Source: Youhaiella tibetensis
GTDB lineage: Bacteria > Pseudomonadota > Alphaproteobacteria > Rhizobiales > Devosiaceae
Length of the DNA: 64,000 bases
Direction of reading: 5' to 3'
NCBI RefSeq assembly: GCF_008000755.1
Contig: NZ_CP041690.1
Location: 2,853,260-2,917,259 of the forward strand
Part shown: one piece after another, positions 37,123-45,696 of the stretch
How the letters are laid out: every line of letters starts with the position of its first letter
Numbering within the stretch: position 1 is the stretch's first letter
Notes under the pieces: generated by a model
Told to the model about the DNA's origin: nothing
Database searches by the model: none
Seen by the model: only the letters and a program-made list of their open reading frames with translations
Position numbers and translations under genes: made by a program

Positions 37123-37171
37123 AGTCCTGAAAAGCCCCCAGAGCCCCTGCCGTCGGGCGATTCCGACGACC

Positions 37172-37200
37172 CGTTAACCTTCGCGCGAGGTTGGTTAACG
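37172..37200. promoter_or_regulatory. inverted TTAACC repeat between fliL and flgF
   Basis: CGTTAACC (37172-37179) and GGTTAACG (37193-37200) form a perfect 8-base inverted repeat with a 13-base spacer. TTAACC is a CtrA half-site, but the TTAA units are 17 bases apart instead of 7. Position fits control of fliL. Confidence 0.45.
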
Positions 37201-37224
37201 AAGCGTTACTTTCGCCCCTCCAGG

Positions 37225-37253
37225 CGGCAGAAATTGCCGGGCACTTTCTGCCC
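37225..37253. promoter_or_regulatory. tandem candidate FlbD (ftr-like) sites upstream of flgF
   Basis: CGGCAGAAATTGCCG (37225-37239) and GGGCACTTTCTGCCC (37239-37253) are adjacent 15-bp near-palindromes. They lie 76-104 bases before a sigma-54-type promoter, the usual distance for an enhancer-binding activator. Confidence 0.68.
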
Positions 37254-37328
37254 CGGGCAATTCCTTTCCTGCCGATTGCAAACAGCGAAACACCCTACAT
37301 TTCATTGTTTTTGCTGCGTTTTTCGACT

Positions 37329-37344
37329 TGGCACGCTTTCTGCA
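37329..37344 (+). promoter_or_regulatory. sigma-54-type promoter of flgF operon
   Basis: TGGCACG-CTTT-CTGCA fits TGGCACG-N4-TTGCA with one mismatch; the essential GG and GC are kept and spaced correctly. The flgF ATG is 71 bases downstream. Confidence 0.75.
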
Positions 37345-37414
37345 ACGAAGGTGTCGGGCCTGCTGGCTTGGGGAAGCAGGGCAGGTCCGGGGATTATTAA
37401 CGGGGTATCGCGCC

Positions 37415-38152
37415 ATGGAAAATGCGCAGCTCATCAGCCTCTCCAAGCAGATGGCTCTTCAGCGGCAGATGGATGTGGTGGCCAACAATCTGGCCAACAT
37501 CAACACAACCGGCTTCAAGTCCGAGAACATCCTGTTCGAGGAATACAAGAGCCCGACGGCGCGCGACCGCGACTTCGCCTTCAAGGACCAGATCCTCTCC
37601 TATACGCAGGATTGGGCAACCGTACGCGACATGACGCAGGGCGCCTACCAGCAGACCGGCAACCCCTTCGACCTGGCCCTTTCGGGCGACGGCTACTTCG
37701 TGGTGCAGACCCCGGCCGGCGAGCGCTACACCAAGGCCGGCTCCTTCCAGATCGCCTCGGATGGCACGCTGGTCGACCTCTCGGGCAATCCGGTGCTCAC
37801 CGAATCCGGCCCGATCAAGTTCACCGGCCAGACCGACGACGTCACCATCAACGCCGACGGCTCTATCACCACCTCCCAGGGCGGGCGCGGCAAGCTGCGC
37901 GTGGTCGAGTTCGCCGACCCGCAGGCGCTCGAGCATACCGGCGGCAACCTCTTCACCGGCACCGGCGCCAATGCCGCCGCCAACACCCGCGTCATCCAGG
38001 GCGTGGTCGAGAAATCCAACGTCTCGGGCGTCACCGAGATGGCCGAAATGATCCGCGTCTCGCGGGCTTACGAAAGCCTCTCGAGCCTCATGCAGCAGCA
38101 GAACGATCTGCGCCGCACCGCAATTCAGCGCCTCGGCGATACCCAGGCCTAA
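37415..38152 (+). CDS. flgF: flagellar basal-body rod protein FlgF
   Basis: A 245-residue distal rod protein and first gene of flgF-flgG-flgA-flgH. The rod motif QMDVVANNLANINTTGFK is at about 18-35, and the C-terminal SNVSGVTEMAEMIRVSRAYE repeats the partner helix. The ATG at 37415 is used; an in-frame start 87 bases earlier would precede the promoter and is not credible. A sigma-54-type promoter and tandem palindromes lie upstream. Confidence 0.94.
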   Translation: MENAQLISLSKQMALQRQMDVVANNLANINTTGFKSENILFEEYKSPTARDRDFAFKDQILSYTQDWATVRDMTQGAYQQTGNPFDLALSGDGYFVVQTPAGERYTKAGSFQIASDGTLVDLSGNPVLTESGPIKFTGQTDDVTINADGSITTSQGGRGKLRVVEFADPQALEHTGGNLFTGTGANAAANTRVIQGVVEKSNVSGVTEMAEMIRVSRAYESLSSLMQQQNDLRRTAIQRLGDTQA

Positions 38153-38164
38153 AGGAGTTAACCG

Positions 38165-38950
38165 ATGAAAGCGCTCTATATCGCATCCACCGGCATGGCC
38201 GCCCAGGAACGCAATGTCGAAGTCATTTCGAACAACATTGCCAACATGCGCACCACCGGCTTCAAGCGCCAGCGTGCCGAGTTCCAGGACCTGCTCTACC
38301 AGGCCTACCGCCGCGCCGGCTCGCAGACCTCGGACCAGGGCACCCTCGTCCCCGCCGGCATCGAAGTGGGCTCGGGCGTGCGCACCGTGGCCACCCCGCG
38401 CATCATGAGCCAGGGCTCTGTCGCCGCCACCGAAAAGGACATGGATATCGCCGTGCGCGGCGAGGGTTTCTTCATGATCCAGCTTCCGGACGGCCGCACC
38501 GCCTACACCCGCGACGGCTCGTTCGAGCGCGATGACACCGGCCAGCTCGTCAACGTCAACGGCTACCAGGTGCAGCCGGGCATCACCATTCCCGACAACG
38601 CCACCGACCTCTCGATCTCGGCCGACGGCATCGTGGAGGCCACGCTGCCTGGCCAGACGGCGGCCACCCAGCTCGGCCAGCTCCAGCTCGCCCGCTTCGT
38701 CAACAAGGCCGGTCTCGAGTCGGCTGGCGACAACCTCTTCCTGGAAACCGCCGCCTCGGGCGCCCCGCAGATCGGCACGCCGAACGTGGATGGCACCGGC
38801 AACCTCATGCAGGGGTACCTGGAAGCCTCCAACGTCAACTCGGTCACCGAAATCGCCGACCTCATCGCCGCCCAGCGCGCCTACGAGATGAACGCCCGCG
38901 TCATCTCCGGCGCCGACGAGATGATGCAGTCCACCACCCAGATGCGCTGA
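38165..38950 (+). CDS. flgG: flagellar basal-body rod protein FlgG
   Basis: A 261-residue distal rod protein. It has MKALYIASTGMAAQERNVEV, the NNIANMRTTGFKRQRAEFQDL rod segment (split) and the C-terminal EASNVNSVTEIADLIAAQRAYEMNARVI hallmark. GGAGT lies 8 bases before the ATG, 12 bases after flgF. Confidence 0.96.
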   Translation: MKALYIASTGMAAQERNVEVISNNIANMRTTGFKRQRAEFQDLLYQAYRRAGSQTSDQGTLVPAGIEVGSGVRTVATPRIMSQGSVAATEKDMDIAVRGEGFFMIQLPDGRTAYTRDGSFERDDTGQLVNVNGYQVQPGITIPDNATDLSISADGIVEATLPGQTAATQLGQLQLARFVNKAGLESAGDNLFLETAASGAPQIGTPNVDGTGNLMQGYLEASNVNSVTEIADLIAAQRAYEMNARVISGADEMMQSTTQMR

Positions 38951-38965
38951 TAGGGAGTCGTGAGA

Positions 38966-39919
38966 ATGTCCCATAAGCTCCTCAAGACCCTCCTGGTCCT
39001 CCCGGCGAGCCTGTTGACGCTCAACGCCGCGCTCGCCGCGCCCACGCTCAAGGCCGACGTGATGGTCACCACTGCCATCGTTACCGTGGGCGACATGTTC
39101 GACGGCGCCGGCCTCAGGGCCGAGCAGGCCATGTTCCGCTCCCCTGCCCCCGGCACCGCCGGTGTGGTCTCGATCGAGGCCATCCGCGCCGCCGCCATCA
39201 AGGCGGGCGTCACCAATTTCGACGCCGAAGGCATCGACAAGGTGCGCGTGGCCCGCCAGGGCACCGCGATCGACGAGACCATCCTCACCGGCCTCATCGC
39301 CGCCGACCTCAAGAACCGTGGCATCCTGACCCCGGGCATGACCGCCCAGGCCAGCTTCGACACCATGCTGCCCCAGATCAACGCCGACAACGCCACCGAC
39401 CCGGCCAAGCTGGTCTCGATGCGCTACATGCCGGCCAGCGGCGCCTTCGCCGCGCGCTTCGTGGTCTCGGGCGTCGACAAGCCGCTCGACGTCACCGGCC
39501 AGATCAGCCTGATGATCGAGGCTCCGCACCTGGCGGCCAATCTCTCGGCCGGCACCGTGCTGACCCCGGCGGACGTCGAAATGAAGCTCGTGCCGCTCCG
39601 TTTCGCGGAGAGCTCCGGCTTCACCAGCATCGACCAGCTCGTCGGCAAGACCCTCGAGCGCCCCAGCCGCGCCGGCATGATGCTCAAGGCCACCGACGTG
39701 TCGGACCCGGAAGTCGTGGCCCGCAACCAGGCGGTGACCGTCTACTTCCGCAACGGACCGATGACCCTGACGGTCAAGGGCCAGGCCCTCAATTCGGCCA
39801 GCCTCGGACAGCCGGTTTCCGTCCTCAATTCGATGTCCAAGAAGGTCCTCACCGGCGTGGCCCTGGCCAACGGCGCCGTCGAGATCAAGGCCGGCCCCAT
39901 CAACGTCGCCGGGCTCTAA
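38966..39919 (+). CDS. flgA: flagellar P-ring assembly chaperone FlgA
   Basis: A 317-residue periplasmic chaperone needed to build the P ring from FlgI. A signal peptide (MSHKLLKTLLVLPASLLTLN) ends at ALA. The C-terminal SAF-type domain has LSAGTVLTPADVEMKLVPL and PSRAGMMLKATDV, VARNQAVTVYF. The ATG at 38966 with TAGGGAG 8 bases upstream is preferred to a GTG 6 bases earlier. Confidence 0.92.
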   Translation: MSHKLLKTLLVLPASLLTLNAALAAPTLKADVMVTTAIVTVGDMFDGAGLRAEQAMFRSPAPGTAGVVSIEAIRAAAIKAGVTNFDAEGIDKVRVARQGTAIDETILTGLIAADLKNRGILTPGMTAQASFDTMLPQINADNATDPAKLVSMRYMPASGAFAARFVVSGVDKPLDVTGQISLMIEAPHLAANLSAGTVLTPADVEMKLVPLRFAESSGFTSIDQLVGKTLERPSRAGMMLKATDVSDPEVVARNQAVTVYFRNGPMTLTVKGQALNSASLGQPVSVLNSMSKKVLTGVALANGAVEIKAGPINVAGL

Positions 39920-39931
39920 GGAGTAACGAGA

Positions 39932-40666
39932 ATGAACCCCTTCAAGATCGCGACCGTCGTCGCCCTCGCTTCGCTCCTGGGCGCCTGCTCCACCATGGAC
40001 CGCCTCTCCCAGGTCGGCCAGGCTCCCCCGCTCACGGCCATCCAGGACCCGACCACCATGGCCGGCTACCAGCCCGTCTCCATGCCGATGCCGCAGGCGA
40101 TCGAGGACACCTACCTGCCGAATTCGCTCTATCGCACCTCGGCCAAGGGCTTCTTCAAGGACCAGCGCGCCCACCGCGTCGGCGACATCCTGACCGTGCT
40201 CGTCACCATCGACGACCAGGCCCAGATCTCCAACCAGACGGCCCGGGGCCGTACCTCGACCAACACCGCCGGCGTCGGCGGCGTGCTCGGCTCGATCTTC
40301 AACAACGTGGTGCCGGACGTCGACTCCAGCGCCGCCATCGACACCACCTCGGGCATGAACGACAAGGGCACCGGCTCGGTCAACCGCAAGGAAAACATCG
40401 AGACCTCCGTTGCCGCCGTGGTCACCCAGGTGCTGCCGAACGGCAATCTCGTGATCGAGGGGCACCAGGAAGTGCGCGTCAACTTCGAAGTCCGCGACCT
40501 GATCGTGTCCGGCATCGTGCGCCCCGAAGACATCCGCGCCGACAACACCATCCCCTCGGCCAAGATCGCCGAAGCCCGCGTGGCCTACGGCGGCCGCGGC
40601 CAGATCACCGACGTCCAGCAGCCGCGCTACGGCCAGCAGGTCCTCGACGCGATCCTGCCCTTCTAG
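39932..40666 (+). CDS. flgH: flagellar L-ring protein FlgH
   Basis: A 244-residue outer membrane lipoprotein that forms the L ring. The lipobox is LLGAC with Cys19 as the lipidated residue. The conserved SLYRTSAKGFFKDQRAHRVGDILTV region and the C-terminal YGGRGQITDVQQPRYGQQVLD are present. It ends the flgFGAH operon and is followed by a strong terminator. Confidence 0.96.
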   Translation: MNPFKIATVVALASLLGACSTMDRLSQVGQAPPLTAIQDPTTMAGYQPVSMPMPQAIEDTYLPNSLYRTSAKGFFKDQRAHRVGDILTVLVTIDDQAQISNQTARGRTSTNTAGVGGVLGSIFNNVVPDVDSSAAIDTTSGMNDKGTGSVNRKENIETSVAAVVTQVLPNGNLVIEGHQEVRVNFEVRDLIVSGIVRPEDIRADNTIPSAKIAEARVAYGGRGQITDVQQPRYGQQVLDAILPF

Positions 40667-40734
40667 AAATCCCTGCCTCGCCGCAATTCCCCCAATGTGC
40701 GGCGAAGGCAACCGGCTCCAGAATAGAGCCAAAT

Positions 40735-40775
40735 GGCGCAGCCCCACACCCCGTGGGCTGCGCCTTTTAGTTTTT
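40735..40775 (+). terminator. terminator of the flgFGAH operon
   Basis: A 10-bp perfect stem GGCGCAGCCC / GGGCTGCGCC with a C-rich loop, followed by TTTTAGTTTTT. Confidence 0.9.
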
Positions 40776-40809
40776 GGGGGAGACTATCCCGCTTCCCCCG
40801 AACTTCCGC

Positions 40810-41514
40810 CTAGTCCCGGCCCGGAATATTGAGCGCCCGCACGGACGCCGGTCGGGCGGCGGCGCGCTGCATCCAGGCCATGGTGCGGGGGAAATCCTTA
40901 AATCCGATCACCGGGTCGGCCCCGTAGAACCCTTCGAGGTTGCGCACCCATGGGAAGGCGGCAATGTCGGCGATGGTGTATTCGGATCCCATGATCCATT
41001 CCCGGTCCTCGAGGCGAGTCTCCAAGACGCCCATCAGGCGGCGGGATTCGCCCGCGTAGCGCTCGAGCGGACGCTTGTCCTCCCATTCGCGGCCGGCGAA
41101 CTTGTAGAAGAAGCCGACCTGGCCGAACATCGGCCCGACTGCGGCCATCTGGAAGAACACCCACTGCATGGTCTCGTAGCGCGCCGCGCTATCCTTGGGC
41201 ATGAGCATGCCGGTCTTGTCGGCTAGGTAGACGAGGATCGCGCCCGATTCGAACAGGCCCAGCGGCTCCCCGTCCGGCCCGTTCGGATCGATGATCGCCG
41301 GAATCTTGCCGTTGGGGTTGAGCGAGAGGAATTCGGGCGTCCAGGTCTCGTCCTCTCCGATCTTGATCAGGTGCGGCTCGTAGGGCAGCCCGGTCTCCTC
41401 CAGCATGGCCGAGACTTTGACGCCGTTGGGCGTGGGGAGCGAATAGAGCTGCAGCACGTCCGGCTTGCTCGCCGGCCAGCGCTTGGTGATGGGAAAGGTG
41501 GAGAGATCGGCCAT
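40810..41514 (-). CDS. glutathione S-transferase (YghU/YfcG-like)
   Basis: A 234-residue GST. The N-terminal thioredoxin-like half has LYSLPTPNGVKVSAMLEETGLPYEPHLI, with TPNG in the place of the active residue as in YfcG/YghU-type disulfide reductases, and ESGAILVYLADK as glutathione-binding segment. The C-terminal helical half is complete. The ATG at 41514 follows AGGAG; an earlier frame start is not supported. It belongs to the housekeeping block inside the flagellar island. Confidence 0.85.
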   Translation of the reverse strand: MADLSTFPITKRWPASKPDVLQLYSLPTPNGVKVSAMLEETGLPYEPHLIKIGEDETWTPEFLSLNPNGKIPAIIDPNGPDGEPLGLFESGAILVYLADKTGMLMPKDSAARYETMQWVFFQMAAVGPMFGQVGFFYKFAGREWEDKRPLERYAGESRRLMGVLETRLEDREWIMGSEYTIADIAAFPWVRNLEGFYGADPVIGFKDFPRTMAWMQRAAARPASVRALNIPGRD

Positions 41515-41671
41515 GGGAGACTCCTGATATACGAGGCGCGGCACCATGGCGCGGGGGCGGCTCGACACGCAAGGCCCTCCATCCTGACAAGCTATTGAAC
41601 CTAAGTAGGGCCCGGTTCCCCCTTCCCCGACATTGGGCTAAACCTGTCGCTCCATTCCTGCGGAGCCTGCC

Positions 41672-43168
41672 ATGTCCTTCCAGAAGCTCGACGAACTCGG
41701 TCACAAGCTCGAAGCCCTAGAACACGCCCTTTCCATCCTCGGCGCCGACGAGGCGACCCATATGGCCCCGGGCGGCGGCGAAAAGCGCGCCGAGGCCATG
41801 TCGAACCTGGCCGGCATGTACCACGAGCAGGCCACCGCGCCGGAAATCGCCGACTGGATCGACAAGGCCGAGTCCGAAGACCTCACCGAGGATGGCCGCA
41901 AGGCCCTGCGCGAACTCAAGCGCAGCTACACCAACGCCACCTGCCTGCCCACCGAGTTCGTGCGCCGGCGCACCCAGGCCACCATGCTTTCCGAGCAGTT
42001 GTGGCGCGAGCTGCGCGCCAAGAGCGACTGGGAGGGCTTCCGCCCCGCGCTCGAAGGCGTGGTCCAACTCGTGCGCGAAGAGGCCCAGCTGCGCGCCGCC
42101 GCGCTCGGCCTGGCCCCCTATGACGCGCTGATGGAGCAATACGATCCCGGCAACCGCGTTGCCGACATCACGCCGGTCTTCGATCGGCTCAAGAGCTTCC
42201 TCAAGGGCTTCCTGCCCGAGGCCCTGGCTGCGCAGAACCGCCGCCAGACCCTGCGTCCGCTCAAGCCCTTCGAAGGTCCCTATACGGTCGAAAAGCAGCG
42301 CGACCTTGGCCTCGCCGCCATGGCCGCCGTCGGTTTCGACTTCCACCACGGGAGCCTGGCGGTGTCGCACCACCCGTTCTGCGGCGGCGTGCCCAGCGAC
42401 GTGCGCATGACCACGCGCTACCGCACCGACGAATTCCTGTCCTCGCTCATGGGCGTGCTGCACGAGACCGGCCACGCCCTTTACGAGCAGGGCCTGCCGC
42501 CCGAGTGGTCGCACTGGCCGCTCGGCAAGGCGCGCGGCATGGGCGTGCACGAAAGCCAGAGCCTGTTCGTGGAGATGCAGCTCGCCCACAGCCCCGAATT
42601 CTGGGAGTTCATGCTGCCGCTCGTGCACAAGCACCTGGGTCGTGACGCGGTGCGCGGCTGGGATGTCGAGGACGTGCTCAATCGCGTCAACCACGTCGAG
42701 CGCGGCTATATCCGCGTCGACGCCGACGAGGTGACCTACCCGCTCCACGTGATCCTCAGGTTCGAGCTGGAGCAGGACCTCGTCAACTCCAAGCTCGAAG
42801 TTGCCGACCTCCCCGAAGCCTGGGACGCCAAGATGAACGAGTACCTGGGCCTTTCGACCCTGGATAACCCCAAGGACGGCCCGATGCAGGACGTGCATTG
42901 GCCAGGCGGCGCCTTCGGCTATTTCCCGTCCTACACCCTGGGCGCCATGATGGCGGCCCAGCAATGGGCAGCGCTCGAAAAAGCAACACCCTCGGTCCGC
43001 GACGATATCCGCCAGGGCAATTTCGCTCCGCTCAACGACTGGCGCCGGGAAAACATCTGGCTGCAGGGCTCGCGCTGGTCGACCCCGGAACTGATGACCC
43101 GCGCCACCGGCGAACCGCTCAACGCAGACTATTTCATCGCGCACCTGAAGCAGCGCTACGGGGCATAA
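41672..43168 (+). CDS. carboxypeptidase M32
   Basis: A 498-residue zinc carboxypeptidase of the thermostable carboxypeptidase 1 (Taq) family. The zinc site is HETGH (His264, Glu265, His268) with a third ligand in HESQS (Glu294). The family sequences GVHESQSLF and YIRVDADEVTYPLHVILRFELE are intact. It probably clips C-terminal residues from cytosolic peptides. Divergent from the GST gene. Confidence 0.93.
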   Translation: MSFQKLDELGHKLEALEHALSILGADEATHMAPGGGEKRAEAMSNLAGMYHEQATAPEIADWIDKAESEDLTEDGRKALRELKRSYTNATCLPTEFVRRRTQATMLSEQLWRELRAKSDWEGFRPALEGVVQLVREEAQLRAAALGLAPYDALMEQYDPGNRVADITPVFDRLKSFLKGFLPEALAAQNRRQTLRPLKPFEGPYTVEKQRDLGLAAMAAVGFDFHHGSLAVSHHPFCGGVPSDVRMTTRYRTDEFLSSLMGVLHETGHALYEQGLPPEWSHWPLGKARGMGVHESQSLFVEMQLAHSPEFWEFMLPLVHKHLGRDAVRGWDVEDVLNRVNHVERGYIRVDADEVTYPLHVILRFELEQDLVNSKLEVADLPEAWDAKMNEYLGLSTLDNPKDGPMQDVHWPGGAFGYFPSYTLGAMMAAQQWAALEKATPSVRDDIRQGNFAPLNDWRRENIWLQGSRWSTPELMTRATGEPLNADYFIAHLKQRYGA

Positions 43169-43377
43169 GAGGCACGGGCCGGGACTCCCCGGCCCCCGCC
43201 ACCGGTGTCCTCCGCACGTCCCCCGATCTTCGCCGGGGGCCCTACAGCCCCCTCCCGAGTGGCGCCACCATGGCTCCCCGTGCTCCGGGCCGGCAGAGGG
43301 TTTGTGGCGCCCCCTTGCCATCGCCTCCCGACCTCCCTATGTTCGCGCCATCCGCAACACCAACAGGACGGTCCCGT

Positions 43378-43482
43378 ATGGAATCCACCTTGAACGACTG
43401 CTTCGCACGCATCGCTCATCAGGATTCCGTCATCAATGCCCTCCTTCGTTGCTCTCAATTCCGTCAGCTATTCAACGCCTGA
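43378..43482 (+). CDS. possible 34-codon leader peptide before the ABC-F gene
   Basis: A short frame MESTLNDCFARIAHQDSVIN and 14 further residues ending FNA, preceded by AGGACGGT at 7-14 bases. It begins 58 bases before the ABC-F start and ends 47 bases inside it, in another frame. Genes for ABC-F ribosome-protection proteins are often controlled by such overlapping leaders. No composition proof that it is translated. Confidence 0.3.
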   Translation: MESTLNDCFARIAHQDSVINALLRCSQFRQLFNA

Positions 43483-45016
43483 CGGCCATTCTCTCTTCCA
43501 GGACCTGAACCTTGCTTTCGGCCCCGCCCGTACGGGACTGATCGGCCGCAACGGCACGGGCAAGTCCACCATCCTCAAGCTCATCACCGGCGAGTTGCAA
43601 CCGGCTTCGGGCGATATCGCCGTGTCCGGAACCATCCGCATGTTGCGCCAGTCCGTGCGCGTGGATGGGGAAACCGTTGCCGATACGTTCGGCGCGACCG
43701 AAGCCCTGGCCCGACTGGCCCGGCTCGAGGCGGGCGAAGGCACGCTGGAGGATGCCGGCGAGGCCGACTGGACCCTGCCCTCACGGCTCGAGGCAGCGCT
43801 CGAACGCGTCGGGCTGCCCGCCCTTACCCCCGAGCGCCCGCTCGCCACCCTCAGCGGCGGCCAGCGCACGCGCATTGCCCTGGCGGCGCTCATCTTCGAC
43901 GAACCCGACCTCATCCTGCTCGACGAGCCGACCAACAATCTGGACGCCGAAGGTCGCGCCGCGGTGGCCGAGGTGCTGCGCGGCTGGCGCGGCGGCGCCA
44001 TCGTGGTCAGCCACGACCGCCAGTTGCTCGCCCAGATGGATGCCATCGTTGAACTGACCACGCTCGGCGCCAAGACCTATGGCGGCAATTACGACCACTA
44101 CCAGGAGCGCAAGGCGCTCGAACTGGCGGCCGCCGAGCAGAACCTCGCCTCCGCCGAGCGCCGGATTGCAGAGATCGACCAGAAGGTGCAGGCGGTGCGC
44201 GAGCGCAAGGCCCACAAGGACGCCGCCGGCGCCCGCAAGCGGGCACGGGGCGACATTCCCAAGATCCTGCTCAACGGCCGGCGCGACAACGCCCAGAAGA
44301 CCGCCGGCGAACAGGCCAACATCGCCGCCCGCCAACGCGAGGACGCCGCCCGCGAAGCCGCCGAGGCCCGGGCCCAGATCGAGATTCTCCAGAACCTGTC
44401 GGTGCGGCTCGCTCCGACCGGCCTACCCTCTGGCAAAACGGTGCTCGAGGCCCACGGGCTGACCGGCGGTCCCGAGGCGGACACGCCGGTAGTGCGAGAT
44501 TTCAACCTGACCATGATCGGTCCCGAACGCCTGGCGATCACCGGCCCCAACGGTTCGGGCAAGACGACGCTGCTGCGCCTCCTGACGGGGGAGCTGGTTC
44601 CGCTCGCCGGCACGGCGACCATCGCCGCCCGCCACGCCCTACTCGACCAGACGGTGAGCCTGCTCGACCCCGAGCGCACGATTCGCGACAATTTCCGCGC
44701 CATCAATCCGGGGGACGACGAAACCACGGTCCGCTCCGCCCTCGCCCGCTTCATGTTCCGCGCCGAAGCGGCGCTGCAGCCGGTGGGAACGCTCAGCGGC
44801 GGCGAGATGCTGCGCGCCGGCCTCGCCTGCACCCTCGGCGGCTCCCGTCCGCCCGAACTGCTGATCCTGGACGAACCCACCAACCACCTGGACATTACCG
44901 CCATCGAAGCGGTGGAAGCGGGCCTGGGCGCCTATGACGGCGCCCTGCTCGTGGTCAGCCACGATCCGGCATTCCTCGAGGCGATCGGAGTGACGCGGCA
45001 GATAAGCCTGGGCTGA
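43436..45016 (+). CDS. ABC-F family ATPase
   Basis: A 526-residue soluble protein with two ABC domains: Walker A GRNGTGKS (37-44), signature LSGGQRTRIA, Walker B LILLDEPTNNLD; second set GPNGSGKTT, LSGGEMLRAG, LLILDEPTNHLD. The basic, coiled linker between them (KALELAAAEQNLASAERRIAEIDQK in parts, RKRARGDIPK) is the P-site interaction region. No membrane segments. ABC-F proteins act on stalled or drug-bound ribosomes. Which type (housekeeping Uup-like or resistance) cannot be told. Confidence 0.88.
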   Translation: MPSFVALNSVSYSTPDGHSLFQDLNLAFGPARTGLIGRNGTGKSTILKLITGELQPASGDIAVSGTIRMLRQSVRVDGETVADTFGATEALARLARLEAGEGTLEDAGEADWTLPSRLEAALERVGLPALTPERPLATLSGGQRTRIALAALIFDEPDLILLDEPTNNLDAEGRAAVAEVLRGWRGGAIVVSHDRQLLAQMDAIVELTTLGAKTYGGNYDHYQERKALELAAAEQNLASAERRIAEIDQKVQAVRERKAHKDAAGARKRARGDIPKILLNGRRDNAQKTAGEQANIAARQREDAAREAAEARAQIEILQNLSVRLAPTGLPSGKTVLEAHGLTGGPEADTPVVRDFNLTMIGPERLAITGPNGSGKTTLLRLLTGELVPLAGTATIAARHALLDQTVSLLDPERTIRDNFRAINPGDDETTVRSALARFMFRAEAALQPVGTLSGGEMLRAGLACTLGGSRPPELLILDEPTNHLDITAIEAVEAGLGAYDGALLVVSHDPAFLEAIGVTRQISLG

Positions 45017-45028
45017 GCCTGCGGCCGA

Positions 45029-45120
45029 CCCCCTCAATCCTCGCCACAAGGGTGAGGGAAGCGATGCCGGCGGGTCTCCCTCTCCCACGTGGGAAGGGAA
45101 CCAGGGTGGGGGCAAGCCGC
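45029..45120. repeat. paired-hairpin intergenic element, copy C (degraded)
   Basis: Contains CCCCCTCAATCCTCGCCACA with AGGGTGAGGG and, in mirror order, CTCCCTCTCCCACGTGGGAA with GGGAACCAGGGTGGGGG. The same words as copies A and B with several changes. Its right end GGGGGCAAGCCGCAGAC matches GGGGGAAGGCCGCAGAC in copy A. Confidence 0.65.
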
Positions 45121-45123
45121 AGA

Positions 45124-45153
45124 CAAAAAAAGGGCCCGCATCGCTGCGGGCCC
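45124..45153 (-). terminator. dksA terminator
   Basis: Read on the minus strand: GGGCCCGCA, loop GCGA, TGCGGGCCC, then TTTTTTTG. A 9-bp perfect stem with a seven-T run. Confidence 0.92.
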
Positions 45154-45174
45154 CGGAATTCGTGCCTCTTCGGC

Positions 45175-45594
45175 TTATTCGTCGCGATAGACCTTTTCGC
45201 GGCGCTCGTGCATTTCCTGCGCTTCGAGCGACAACGTCGCGATCGGACGCGCATCCAGGCGTGCCAGCCCGATCGGATCGCCCGTCTCTTCGCAATAGCC
45301 GTAGGTGCCATCCTCGATGCGCTTGAGCGCCGCATCGATCTTGGAGATCAGCTTGCGCTGCCGGTCGCGCGTCCGCAACTCCAGCGCACGATCGCTCTCC
45401 GACGAGGCCCTGTCGGCCATGTCCGGATGGTTCTGGCTCTCTTCCTGGAGGTTCTCGAGCGTCTCCCGGCTTTCGCGCAGGATCTCTTCCTTCCAGTTTT
45501 CAAGCTTGCGCCTGAAGTACTCCCGCTGGCGCGGGTTCATGAACGGCTCGTCTTCGCTGGGCCGGTACACGTCTAGTTCGGCAACAGATGACAT
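45175..45594 (-). CDS. dksA: RNA polymerase-binding protein DksA
   Basis: A 139-residue secondary-channel factor that works with ppGpp to adjust rRNA and stress transcription. The N-terminal coiled coil (PRQREYFRRKLENWKEEIL, then LENLQEESQNHPDMADRASSESDRALE) has the tip residues DMADRAS. The globular end has YCEETGDPIGLARLDARPIA: only Cys101 of the four zinc-binding cysteines remains. This form is usual in alphaproteobacteria and is thought to be a zinc-independent DksA. Confidence 0.92.
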   Translation of the reverse strand: MSSVAELDVYRPSEDEPFMNPRQREYFRRKLENWKEEILRESRETLENLQEESQNHPDMADRASSESDRALELRTRDRQRKLISKIDAALKRIEDGTYGYCEETGDPIGLARLDARPIATLSLEAQEMHERREKVYRDE

Positions 45595-45696
45595 TCCTTG
45601 GACTCAACTCCAATGCGCCCCTGAGGACGGCCTATATAGTGAACAGCCGTTAACCGGGCAAGCACGGATCGCAAAACACGTTAATTCGTGAGTGGA

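Noticed and set aside
37397-40747. A 1116-codon open frame on the minus strand opposite flgF-flgG-flgA-flgH
   Set aside because: It is the mirror of four well-identified flagellar genes; long antisense frames are expected in GC-rich DNA with biased third positions. The product is a His/Gly/Asp/Glu/Val-rich non-family sequence.
43176-43195. GGGCCGGG / CCCGGCCC hairpin after the M32 carboxypeptidase gene
   Set aside because: Perfect 8-base arms, but no T-run on either side; in such GC-rich spacer DNA it is weak evidence for a terminator.
40810-45594. Genomic island or horizontal insertion splitting the flagellar genes
   Set aside because: The GST, M32, ABC-F and dksA genes have the same base composition and codon style as neighbours, no integrase, tRNA or repeats at the borders, and dksA is a core gene; rearrangement within the lineage is simpler.
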